A stretch of 22,230 bases of DNA from Propionivibrio sp. (GTDB taxonomy: Bacteria > Pseudomonadota > Gammaproteobacteria > Burkholderiales > Rhodocyclaceae): assembly GCA_003249625.1 (NCBI GenBank), contig QKII01000300.1, positions 1 to 22,230 of the forward strand, in the 5' to 3' direction. Of this stretch, positions 16,402-22,230 are shown in pieces. The translations under genes were made by a program, and so were the position numbers. How positions within the stretch are numbered: the stretch's first letter is position 1; each line of letters opens with the position of its first letter. A model generated the notes under the pieces. It had not been told where the DNA came from. It did no database searches and saw only the letters and a list, made by a program, of their open reading frames with translations.

Positions 16402-16446
16402 CGAGCCGTGCTGTCGGGATTTCCCGATCACGGCTCGGTCGTTTTC
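16402..16446 (+). terminator. Intrinsic terminator after the PIN-PhoH gene
   Basis: CGAGCCGTG (16402-16410) pairs perfectly with CACGGCTCG (16428-16436), enclosing a second perfect stem TCGGGA/TCCCGA, and is followed by GTCGTTTTC. It lies 13 bp past the stop and separates the PIN-PhoH gene from the next gene. Confidence 0.75.
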
Positions 16447-16507
16447 AACGCCCGGTTCCTCAGCGCGCATTGGCGTATTGCGGACCAGCCCCCTCCCGGA
16501 GATTCGA

Positions 16508-17731
16508 TTGAAACGACGCGATTTCATTGCCGCCTCCGCCGTTCTGGCCATGCTGACCGGAACGCAGGCGCAAGCCGCCAACAAACAGCCTGCCACTGCC
16601 AAGAAACCCGCGGCGAAACCGGTAGCGAAAAAAAGGCCGACGAAACGACCAACGAAACAGTCAGCGAAAGCGGTGCCCCCGGTGCCTGAATCCGACGAGA
16701 TGCCGCAGACGGAATCGCCGCCACGCAATGCCATCAGCCTTCCTGAGGAGCCTTTGCCGCAATGGCGTAGCTACGATATCCGCTCAACCGTTACACTGAC
16801 AACCTATCAGGGTCGTGCCAGAGTCTGGCTACCTCTGGTTCAATACCGCGACACCCCTTGGGAGCGCTCCCTCGGACACCATTGGCAAGGAAATTTCGAA
16901 ACCGCCGGCATTTATCGCGACCCGGTCGCCGATATGGAGGTCTTCTATGCGGACTGGCCGGAGGGTATCGCAGAACCGAAGCTGGAGCTGGTCAGCCAGA
17001 TCGCCACACAGGATCGCCACTTCGATATCACCCGTCGCGGAGCAACGGCCGAAAGGACAGAAATACTCCGTCGGTGCCTGCGTGCAACGGAACTCGTTCC
17101 GAACGACGGAATCGTGCGAAAAACCGCCGAGCGTGCGATCGGGCGAGTCAAGGATCCTCTCGCACAAGGCAAGGCGATCTATGACTGGGTCGTAGAAAAC
17201 ACCACATACAACCCACTGATGAAGAGCATCAGCCATGCAAACATCGGCAGCCTGCTTGAAAATGGCCAGTTCTCTGGACGCAGCATTGAGATCTCGCTGC
17301 TCTTCGTCGGCCTCTGTCGATCCATCGGCATCCCGGCCCGCCCAGCATTTGGGCTGCGCATGGACACATCCCGGTTGTTCTCCAGCCTGGGCGCAACGGG
17401 AGATCTGAATGACGCCCAGCACTGCCGCGCGGAATTCTATTCACCCGGTTACGGGTGGATACCGGTCAACCCGTCGGATGTCCGCAAAGCGATCCAGAGC
17501 GAAGGATTGAGCAGCTTCGACCCGAAATTTACGGTATTCAAGAAGCTGTTATTCGGTTTCTGGGAAATGAACTGGGCCAGTTTCAATGCCGCGCAGGACG
17601 TCACCCTCCACGGATCATCCGGCAACGCACTACCGTTCCTGGTTCGTCCTGTACTCGAAACCGGCGACGGCCGGTTTGCAGACCCCGCCTCGGAGCGTTT
17701 CAGCTACAGCGTTACGGCGCAAAGGGTTTAA
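16508..17731 (+). CDS. Tat-exported transglutaminase-like protein, catalytic triad altered
   Basis: 407 residues from a TTG start at 16508, set by GGAG at 16498-16501 (6-nt spacing) and the signal it opens: KRRDFIAASAVLAMLTGTQAQAA, a Tat-type signal peptide. A Lys/Pro/Thr-rich linker covers about 26-70. The transglutaminase core follows (about 200-330), with GKAIYDWVVENTTYNP, SLLFVGLCRSIGIPAR (263-278) and QHCRAEFYSPGYGWIPV (304-320). In related exported betaproteobacterial proteins the core has a G-x-C-x-D motif and a V-D-P motif; here they read GRSIE (S259) and VNP (N321), while H305 is kept. Cysteine-based catalysis thus looks lost. Its stop is one base from the convergent dnaB stop. Confidence 0.85.
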   Translation: MKRRDFIAASAVLAMLTGTQAQAANKQPATAKKPAAKPVAKKRPTKRPTKQSAKAVPPVPESDEMPQTESPPRNAISLPEEPLPQWRSYDIRSTVTLTTYQGRARVWLPLVQYRDTPWERSLGHHWQGNFETAGIYRDPVADMEVFYADWPEGIAEPKLELVSQIATQDRHFDITRRGATAERTEILRRCLRATELVPNDGIVRKTAERAIGRVKDPLAQGKAIYDWVVENTTYNPLMKSISHANIGSLLENGQFSGRSIEISLLFVGLCRSIGIPARPAFGLRMDTSRLFSSLGATGDLNDAQHCRAEFYSPGYGWIPVNPSDVRKAIQSEGLSSFDPKFTVFKKLLFGFWEMNWASFNAAQDVTLHGSSGNALPFLVRPVLETGDGRFADPASERFSYSVTAQRV

Positions 17732-17732
17732 A

Positions 17733-19139
17733 TCAGTATCCGCCTTGCGCGGCAAAGTTCTCGAACCGCGTGTACTCCCCGAGGAAGGTCAGGCGAACAG
17801 TTCCGATCGGGCCGTTACGTTGCTTGCCGATGATGATCTCGGCAGACCCCTTGTCCGGCGTATCCGGGTTATAGACCTCGTCGCGGTAGATGAACATGAT
17901 CACGTCGGCGTCCTGCTCGATGGCGCCCGATTCGCGCAGATCGGACATCACCGGCCGCTTGTTGGGACGCTGTTCGAGCGAGCGGTTCAGCTGAGATAGT
18001 GCGATGACGGGAACATTGAGCTCCTTGGCCAACCCCTTCAGGGAACGGGAAATTTCCGAGATTTCGGTGGCCCGGTTTTCTCCTCCGCCGTTGGCCGAGG
18101 ACATCAGCTGCAGGTAATCGATAATGATCAGCCCCAGCTTGCCGCACTGCCGGTGCAGGCGACGTGCGCGTGCACGCAGGTCGATCGGGTTAAGCGCGGG
18201 CGTTTCGTCGATGTAGAGAGGAGCCTCGTGCATCTTGCCAAGCGCAAAGGAAAGCCGCGACCATTCGTCGTCGTTGAGGCGTCCCGTGCGCACCCGATGC
18301 GCATCAAGCCGCCCCACCGAGGACAGCATACGCATCGCCAGTTGCGCACCGCCCATTTCCATGGAAAACACTGCCACCGGAAGCCCGACCTCAATCGCCA
18401 CGTGCTCGCCCATGTTCAAGGCAAACGACGTTTTCCCCATCGATGGGCGCCCCGCGACGATCAGCAGATCGCCCGGCTGCAGCCCGGACGTACGGGCGTC
18501 GAGGTCGTTATAGCCGGTCGGCACCCCCGTGATTTCCGACGGATTGTCACGATCGTGCAGTTCCTGAATGCGCTCGACCACCTGTGTCAGCAGCGGGTTG
18601 ATATGCTGGAAACCGCTCTGGTGACGAAAACCCGACTCGGCAATGGCGAAGACCTTGGCCTCCGCCTCATCAAGTAGCTGCTTTGGGTCACGCCCCAGGG
18701 GATTGAACGCGCTGCCAGCGATCTCGTCGCCAGCGGTCACCAACTGGCGCAGGATCGCCCGCTCACGCACGATTTCCGCATAGCGTCTGATGTTCGACGC
18801 CGAAGGCGTGTTGACGGCCAACTCGCCGAGGTAAGCCAACCCGCCGGTGTCGCTGCCCTCGCCGGCTATATCAAGGCTTTCAGCGACCGTAACGGCATCT
18901 GCCGGCTTCGCTCGTTCAAGCAGTTTGCAGATATGCCGATAGATCCGTTTGTGCTCGTCGCGGTAAAAATCACCTTCGCTGATGATGTCGGCGATCTTGT
19001 CGAATGCCGCATTGTCGAGCAACAAACCGCCAAGAACCGACTGCTCCGCCTCGATCGAATGCGGTGGCACGCGTAAATGAGCTAATGCCGGATCGACGGC
19101 AGGTTTCTCCTGGTTACCTCGGGTAAACGACTTGGCCAT
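17733..19139 (-). CDS. dnaB: Replicative DNA helicase DnaB
   Basis: 468 residues, the usual length. DnaB is the hexameric 5'-3' helicase at the replication fork, loaded at the origin and contacting primase and tau. The N-terminal domain (about 25-130, PPHSIEAEQSVLGGLLLD) is followed by a linker helix and a RecA-like ATPase domain from about 200. Walker A AGRPSMGKT is at 229-237, Walker B LIIIDYLQLM at 337-346, then VIALSQLNRSLEQR and the arginine-finger region KQRNGPIG (439-446). There is no intein. The ribosome binding site is weak. It lies downstream of the rplI terminator, so a promoter is expected in the 19140-19205 gap, though I cannot point to a convincing one. Confidence 0.97.
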   Translation of the reverse strand: MAKSFTRGNQEKPAVDPALAHLRVPPHSIEAEQSVLGGLLLDNAAFDKIADIISEGDFYRDEHKRIYRHICKLLERAKPADAVTVAESLDIAGEGSDTGGLAYLGELAVNTPSASNIRRYAEIVRERAILRQLVTAGDEIAGSAFNPLGRDPKQLLDEAEAKVFAIAESGFRHQSGFQHINPLLTQVVERIQELHDRDNPSEITGVPTGYNDLDARTSGLQPGDLLIVAGRPSMGKTSFALNMGEHVAIEVGLPVAVFSMEMGGAQLAMRMLSSVGRLDAHRVRTGRLNDDEWSRLSFALGKMHEAPLYIDETPALNPIDLRARARRLHRQCGKLGLIIIDYLQLMSSANGGGENRATEISEISRSLKGLAKELNVPVIALSQLNRSLEQRPNKRPVMSDLRESGAIEQDADVIMFIYRDEVYNPDTPDKGSAEIIIGKQRNGPIGTVRLTFLGEYTRFENFAAQGGY

Positions 19140-19182
19140 GTGAATGACTCGAAAAAGCGGAAACGCAGGAGCGCGAGTTTAC

Positions 19183-19227
19183 CTTGCGCAAGCCCTTGCA
19201 GGAACAAAAAAGCCTTGCTTGCGCAAG
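19183..19227. repeat. Two copies of the 10-bp palindrome CTTGCGCAAG, 35 bp apart
   Basis: Perfect copies lie at 19183-19192 and 19218-19227. The second is inside the rplI terminator, the first in the putative dnaB leader/promoter region. They could be a protein-binding pair or allow alternative pairing with the terminator arm. Confidence 0.6.
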
Positions 19228-19235
19228 GCTTTTTT
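19206..19235 (-). terminator. Terminator of the rpsF-priB-rpsR-rplI operon
   Basis: AAAAAAGCCTTG and CAAGGCTTTTTT are perfect reverse complements around a 6-nt loop, giving a 6-bp GC-containing core flanked by A6/T6. It is symmetric and could end transcription in either direction. It lies 36 bp past the rplI stop; a second small hairpin (GGCGG-CAAA-CCGCC, 19246-19259) lies between. Confidence 0.85.
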
Positions 19236-19271
19236 GGATTCATCGGGCGGCAAACCGCCTCCGTGATGCGC

Positions 19272-19721
19272 TTACTGCTCGCCAACCACGGTAACAGTGA
19301 TATTCGCGAGAACGTCGGTATGCAACGCAACTTCCAGCGTCGAATCACCAATCGCCTTGATCGGTCCGTTCGGCATGCGGATATCGGACTTCTCAACCGT
19401 AAAACCAAGCGCAGCGAGGCCATCGGCAACATCGTAGTTGGTCACGGAACCGAACAGGCGGCCATCGACACCGGCCTTGCGGGCGATGGTAACGACAACG
19501 CCTTCCAGCTTGGTAGCGAAAGCCTGAGCCTCGGTCAGCTTCTCGGCAGCAGCCTTCTCCAGCTCGGCACGCTTGGCTTCGAACTCCTTCAGCGCCGCCG
19601 GCGTGGCGCGCTTGGCCTTGCCGTAGGGAATCAGGAAATTGCGGGCGTAGCCGTCCTTGACCTTGACGAGATCACCCAGGTTGCCGAGATTGACGACCTT
19701 TTCCATCAGAATAATTTGCAT
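19272..19721 (-). CDS. rplI: 50S ribosomal protein L9
   Basis: 149 residues, the E. coli length. L9 binds 23S rRNA near the L1 stalk through its N-terminal domain and reaches out through a long helix. The N-terminus [32 protein letters not shown] is the family signature; the connecting helix is about 41-75 ([18 protein letters not shown]), and the C-terminal domain contains [16 protein letters not shown] good ribosome binding site (GAGG, 8 nt) precedes the ATG. It is last in the operon, 15 bp after rpsR, and is followed by a strong terminator. Confidence 0.98.
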   Translation of the reverse strand: MQIILMEKVVNLGNLGDLVKVKDGYARNFLIPYGKAKRATPAALKEFEAKRAELEKAAAEKLTEAQAFATKLEGVVVTIARKAGVDGRLFGSVTNYDVADGLAALGFTVEKSDIRMPNGPIKAIGDSTLEVALHTDVLANITVTVVGEQ

Positions 19722-19736
19722 CGTCTTGTCCTCGAA

Positions 19737-20012
19737 TTATTGGTGGTTGTCGGTGTAAGGCAACAGTGCCAGGAAGCGCGCGCGCTTGATGGCCACCGAC
19801 AGCATGCGCTGATAGCCTGCTTTGGTACCGGTCAGACGAGCCGGCATGATCTTGGCGTTTTCAGCGATGTATTCCTTGAAGAGGTCGACATCCTTGTAGT
19901 CGATCATCTCCATCTTTTCTGCGGTGAAGCGGCAGAACTTGCGACGCTTGAACAGGCCGCTACCGCGCTTCTTGACGTTCTTGTCATCCTTCTTTTTGAA
20001 AAACCTAGCCAT
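19737..20012 (-). CDS. rpsR: 30S ribosomal protein S18
   Basis: 91 residues from the ATG at 20012. S18 binds the 16S rRNA platform as a heterodimer with S6. The signature is [13 protein letters not shown] (21-33), then [27 protein letters not shown] and [20 protein letters not shown]. The start gives the conserved MARFFKKK N-terminus and has AAGGA seven nt upstream; eight further in-frame codons upstream are not part of the protein. The start overlaps the priB stop by 8 nt (20005-20012), so translation is coupled. Confidence 0.98.
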   Translation of the reverse strand: MARFFKKKDDKNVKKRGSGLFKRRKFCRFTAEKMEMIDYKDVDLFKEYIAENAKIMPARLTGTKAGYQRMLSVAIKRARFLALLPYTDNHQ

Positions 20013-20313
20013 TTTGATTTCCTTCTTCAAATTCAATCGTGGTCACATGCAGACGCGTTTGTTTGCTGTTTTTGCTCCGGGCTGCCAGAAACCCACCAAG
20101 GCGGACCGACATCCCCGGCGCAGCATCCTGAATCCATCTCGCCGTGTCGCCCAGCGCAATAGCCAGGATTTCACACTCGACACGCCGCGGACTTCCCGCT
20201 TCGACCTGCTCCGACTGGTGTCCGATCACACATTCAACGACCGGCACACCTGCTGGGGTATAACGTAACGCCTTGCGCTCGACCAATACCCCGGAAAGCT
20301 CGACGCGATTCAG
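20005..20313 (-). CDS. priB: Primosomal replication protein N (PriB), non-canonical start codon
   Basis: A small OB-fold single-stranded-DNA-binding protein of replication restart, working with PriA to reload the replisome. The segment [24 protein letters not shown] and the downstream [12 protein letters not shown] match betaproteobacterial PriB, as does the rpsF-priB-rpsR position. The first ATG/GTG/TTG in frame is TTG at 20286 (93 residues), but that removes the first strand. Extending upstream gives [17 protein letters not shown], matching the MTNRLVLSG start of E. coli PriB, and places the start at CTG 20313 (102 residues, used here); an ATT at 20328 overlapping the rpsF stop is another option. 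No strong ribosome binding site is visible, so coupling to rpsF is likely. Confidence 0.85.
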   Translation of the reverse strand: MNRVELSGVLVERKALRYTPAGVPVVECVIGHQSEQVEAGSPRRVECEILAIALGDTARWIQDAAPGMSVRLGGFLAARSKNSKQTRLHVTTIEFEEGNQNG

Positions 20314-20327
20314 GACAGCACCGACAA

Positions 20328-20720
20328 TCAGCTCGCCTGTTCCGCTTCCGGCGCCGCCTCAGCAGGCGCTTCTTCGCGCGGCTCCATCATCGACTTCGAC
20401 TTCTCTTCCTTCATCATCGGGGAAGGCGCCGTGATGGCTTTCTTCATCTTGATGGTCAGATGACGCAACACGGCATCGTTGAACTTGAAGCCATGCTCAA
20501 GTTCGGCCAGGACTTCGCCATTGCACTCGATGTTCATGAGCACGTAATGTGCCTTGTGCAATTTCTGGATCGGATAAGCCAGCTGGCGGCGGCCCCAATC
20601 CTCAAGGCGATGGATTTGACCACCCTGTGCAGCAATAATCGACTTGTAGCGATCGATCATCGCCGGGACCTGTTCGCTCTGGTCCGGGTGGACGATAAAG
20701 ACAATCTCGTAATGGCGCAT
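20328..20720 (-). CDS. rpsF: 30S ribosomal protein S6
   Basis: 130 residues from the ATG at 20720, which has AGGAG 7 nt upstream and gives the conserved [21 protein letters not shown] start. S6 binds the 16S platform with S18. The body ends near residue 100 ([15 protein letters not shown]), and a Glu/Ala/Pro/Met-rich tail follows, comparable to the acidic C-terminus that RimK extends with glutamate in E. coli. It is first in the operon, behind a promoter and a stable leader hairpin. A longer frame upstream (31 codons) covers that leader and is not coding. Confidence 0.98.
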   Translation of the reverse strand: MRHYEIVFIVHPDQSEQVPAMIDRYKSIIAAQGGQIHRLEDWGRRQLAYPIQKLHKAHYVLMNIECNGEVLAELEHGFKFNDAVLRHLTIKMKKAITAPSPMMKEEKSKSMMEPREEAPAEAAPEAEQAS

Positions 20721-20740
20721 GAACACTCCTTTTGGCAAAA

Positions 20741-20766
20741 GCCCCCCGCCATGCGAACGGTGGGGC
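20741..20766 (-). promoter_or_regulatory. Leader hairpin of rpsF, candidate S6:S18 autoregulatory site
   Basis: On the minus strand GCCCC-A-CCG pairs with CGG-GGGGC (eight pairs with one bulged A, 9-nt loop), just upstream of the ribosome binding site at 20727-20731. An alternative inner pairing leaves a CGG bulge. S6:S18 binding structures with a CCG element are known in rpsF leaders of other bacteria, so feedback control is a reasonable inference. The T tract is short, so it is unlikely to be a terminator. Confidence 0.5.
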
Positions 20767-20784
20767 AAGGTGGAAAAGGCGGCG

Positions 20785-20813
20785 ATTCTACAAGAAAACC
20801 GCTTGTCAATCAA
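20785..20813 (-). promoter_or_regulatory. Promoter of the rpsF-priB-rpsR-rplI operon
   Basis: On the minus strand TTGATT (20808-20813) and TAGAAT (20785-20790) are spaced by exactly 17 bp. An offset TTGACA also exists but is only 13 bp from the -10 box. The -35 box overlaps the last codons of the upstream receiver-GGDEF gene. The predicted leader is about 55-60 nt. Confidence 0.65.
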
Positions 20814-21981
20814 TGTGTTTCGGAGTGTTTTCAGAACCCACCCCGGAATCCGCGCGCGGCATCCCGGGCAACGCGTCCAGACGTCGGCGCAGATCGTCTA
20901 CAGACAGGCCAAGCGCAAGATCTCGCTGTGCGAGGTCCAGCAACGGAAGCAATTGCCGCACAAGTACGGACAGGTGCGGCTTCACGGCGTTTTCATCTCC
21001 TGCGCGAAGCATCGCCAGCGCCCGATCCGGAGACGGAACGGGATTGCTTGCCGGAACCGGCGGCGCATTGCAGGAAATGACCCGGTTACCCCCCTCCTGC
21101 TGAGCGGCCTTGAGCCGGGCACCGGCCAACTCGACCAGAGATCCCGCCGAACTGACACTATCGGCAGGACAATTGGCAATACCCACGCTAACCGACAGAT
21201 TGAGCCGCTGCCCATGCACGGAAATATTGGCGCCCCGGATCGCCTCACGCAAGCGGTTGCCAAACGATTCGCACGCAGCGGACGATGTTCCCGGCGAAAT
21301 CACCACCAACTGGCTGCCAATGTAATGTCCGAGGCTGTCCTCTTTCCTGATCTTCCCGGACAGCATGGAAATGAACCGTTGCTGCAACTGCTTCAGCGCA
21401 TCGACCCCATGCTCTTCGCGCAACGCGCCGACGTTGTCGAACCCCATCACGATAGCGCTGACCTCGCCGTGATGACGCATGGCGTGGGACATGGCCTGCA
21501 CTGCCTGCAACTCGATGTATTTGCGGGTGAAAATTCCGGTTTCCGGATTCTGGACATTCTGCTCCAGATTTTCCTTGAGCTGGTTGCGAGCCTGCGCCAG
21601 TTTGAGGTGGGAATCTATGCGCGCCAGAAGCTCCGCCGATCCGGTGTTGCGGTTAATGAAGTCGGAGGCTCCGTGTGCCTTGGCCCGCTCGACCGCGTCG
21701 TTGTCGTCACCAGAAATCATCAGCATCGGCATCTGGCACAGGCGAGACAGGCGCGAGGAGCGCACACGTACCAGCAACCCGTCGCCATCGAGTACCGGAA
21801 GCGACAGAGAACAAATAACCAATTCGATGGAATGATCGAGCACCAGAACCTGCCAGGCAGCCTCACCGTCCGCTTCTTCACGGAAATCGTACTGGTCCCG
21901 AATGTGCCGGATGAGCATCGCGCGCACCATCCGTGACTCATCGACGATCAGGATTCGCGGCAGTTGATTTCGGCTGTCCAT
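20806..21981 (-). CDS. Degenerate receiver-GGDEF protein, possible c-di-GMP receptor
   Basis: 391 residues in three parts. The receiver domain (about 8-125) has [12 protein letters not shown] with D14/E15, but aligned to CheY the phosphoacceptor Asp is S58 ([14 protein letters not shown]) and the conserved Lys is R111. A GGDEF domain follows (about 145-305); its signature reads IGSQL (221-225) and [11 protein letters not shown] replaces the usual D-x-LTGL-x-NR, so cyclase activity is not expected. The inhibitory-site RxxD (R212-D215) sits exactly five residues before the motif and is intact, which suggests c-di-GMP binding. A C-terminal region of about 85 residues, helical and Leu-rich after a Pro-rich linker, is not recognised. 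AGAGG precedes the ATG closely. The partner and output are unknown. Confidence 0.85.
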   Translation of the reverse strand: MDSRNQLPRILIVDESRMVRAMLIRHIRDQYDFREEADGEAAWQVLVLDHSIELVICSLSLPVLDGDGLLVRVRSSRLSRLCQMPMLMISGDDNDAVERAKAHGASDFINRNTGSAELLARIDSHLKLAQARNQLKENLEQNVQNPETGIFTRKYIELQAVQAMSHAMRHHGEVSAIVMGFDNVGALREEHGVDALKQLQQRFISMLSGKIRKEDSLGHYIGSQLVVISPGTSSAACESFGNRLREAIRGANISVHGQRLNLSVSVGIANCPADSVSSAGSLVELAGARLKAAQQEGGNRVISCNAPPVPASNPVPSPDRALAMLRAGDENAVKPHLSVLVRQLLPLLDLAQRDLALGLSVDDLRRRLDALPGMPRADSGVGSENTPKHID

Positions 21982-22230
21982 CCTCTGCTCTGCTCGTTCG
22001 TTTTAACTCAGCTCAGGCGCCGTTGGCACGCCCACCCTCTCAACCGTGCGATTACGCTCGCGCCCCGGCGCATGCCCCGCTTGGCGCAACCATTGAATCT
22101 TACAGCGCGACTAGAGGGCAGCATGATACCCACAAACGCCATTCTGCAGCACAACACGCCAACCGAAGCAAGAAAACGCACCGAAAAACAGCACATTACC
22201 CCCTTCTCGGAAACGATATCGAGAAAAGAC
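21982..22230. other. Non-coding edge region upstream of the receiver-GGDEF gene
   Basis: I find no gene supported on either strand. It must hold the promoter of the receiver-GGDEF gene unless that gene is read from upstream; a TAAGAT box on the minus strand near 22100 is the only weak candidate. A short inverted repeat (TTCTCG/CGAGAA, 10-nt loop) sits at about 22203-22224. Confidence 0.4.

Noticed and set aside
15980..16507. Long in-frame extension upstream of the transglutaminase-like gene
   Set aside because: It lies mostly in the PIN-PhoH gene in another frame and crosses a terminator; the Tat signal begins at TTG 16508.
20719..21936. 405-codon open frame on the plus strand
   Set aside because: Antisense shadow of the receiver-GGDEF gene, whose domains are recognisable on the other strand.
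22008..22196. Small minus-strand frame open to the right edge
   Set aside because: Cys/Arg-rich, no recognisable family, no ribosome binding site; likely chance.

Overview
The window reads as an ordinary chromosomal stretch of a betaproteobacterium, most likely Rhodocyclales (Dechloromonas/Azonexus/Accumulibacter-like). The evidence is a GC-rich base composition, the block petA-petB-petC-sspA-sspB, a cytochrome b with the PVWY form of the Qo motif known from beta- and gammaproteobacteria, a dnaX-ybaB-recR cluster, and rpsF-priB-rpsR-rplI followed by dnaB. I see no insertion sequence, prophage, CRISPR array, tRNA or rRNA.

Positions 1-13,000 are one long block on the minus strand. Read in transcription order it holds alaA, a GNAT acetyltransferase and hom (junctions of 1 nt and of one shared base), dnaX-ybaB-recR (replication and recombination), petA-petB-petC (bc1 complex), sspA-sspB (stringent starvation and ClpXP adaptor), ybiB, then a TerC-family membrane protein and a CNNM/CorC-type CBS transporter cut by the left edge. 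Consensus -10 boxes precede petA and terC. Hairpins with T tracts follow petC and sspB.

Positions 13,080-17,731 run on the plus strand: an Mth938-like protein, a lone ArnD-like deacetylase, a PrxQ/BCP peroxiredoxin, a PIN-PhoH ATPase, a terminator, then a Tat-exported transglutaminase-like protein starting at TTG. Positions 17,733-22,230 return to the minus strand with a receiver-GGDEF protein, rpsF-priB-rpsR-rplI, a strong terminator, and dnaB.

Most of the window is housekeeping. The unexpected signal is that three accessory proteins keep their fold signatures but have lost diagnostic catalytic residues: the ArnD-like protein (metal and catalytic His positions are Arg), the transglutaminase-like protein (Cys and Asp of the triad are Ser and Asn), and the receiver-GGDEF protein (phosphoacceptor Asp is Ser, GGDEF is IGSQL, but the RxxD inhibitory-site motif is kept). 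Other points worth checking are a non-canonical priB start codon, a terminator or attenuator that leaves no room for a separate sspA promoter, an sspB terminator built into the coding sequence, a candidate S6:S18 autoregulatory leader, and a 64-nt arnD/bcp overlap.
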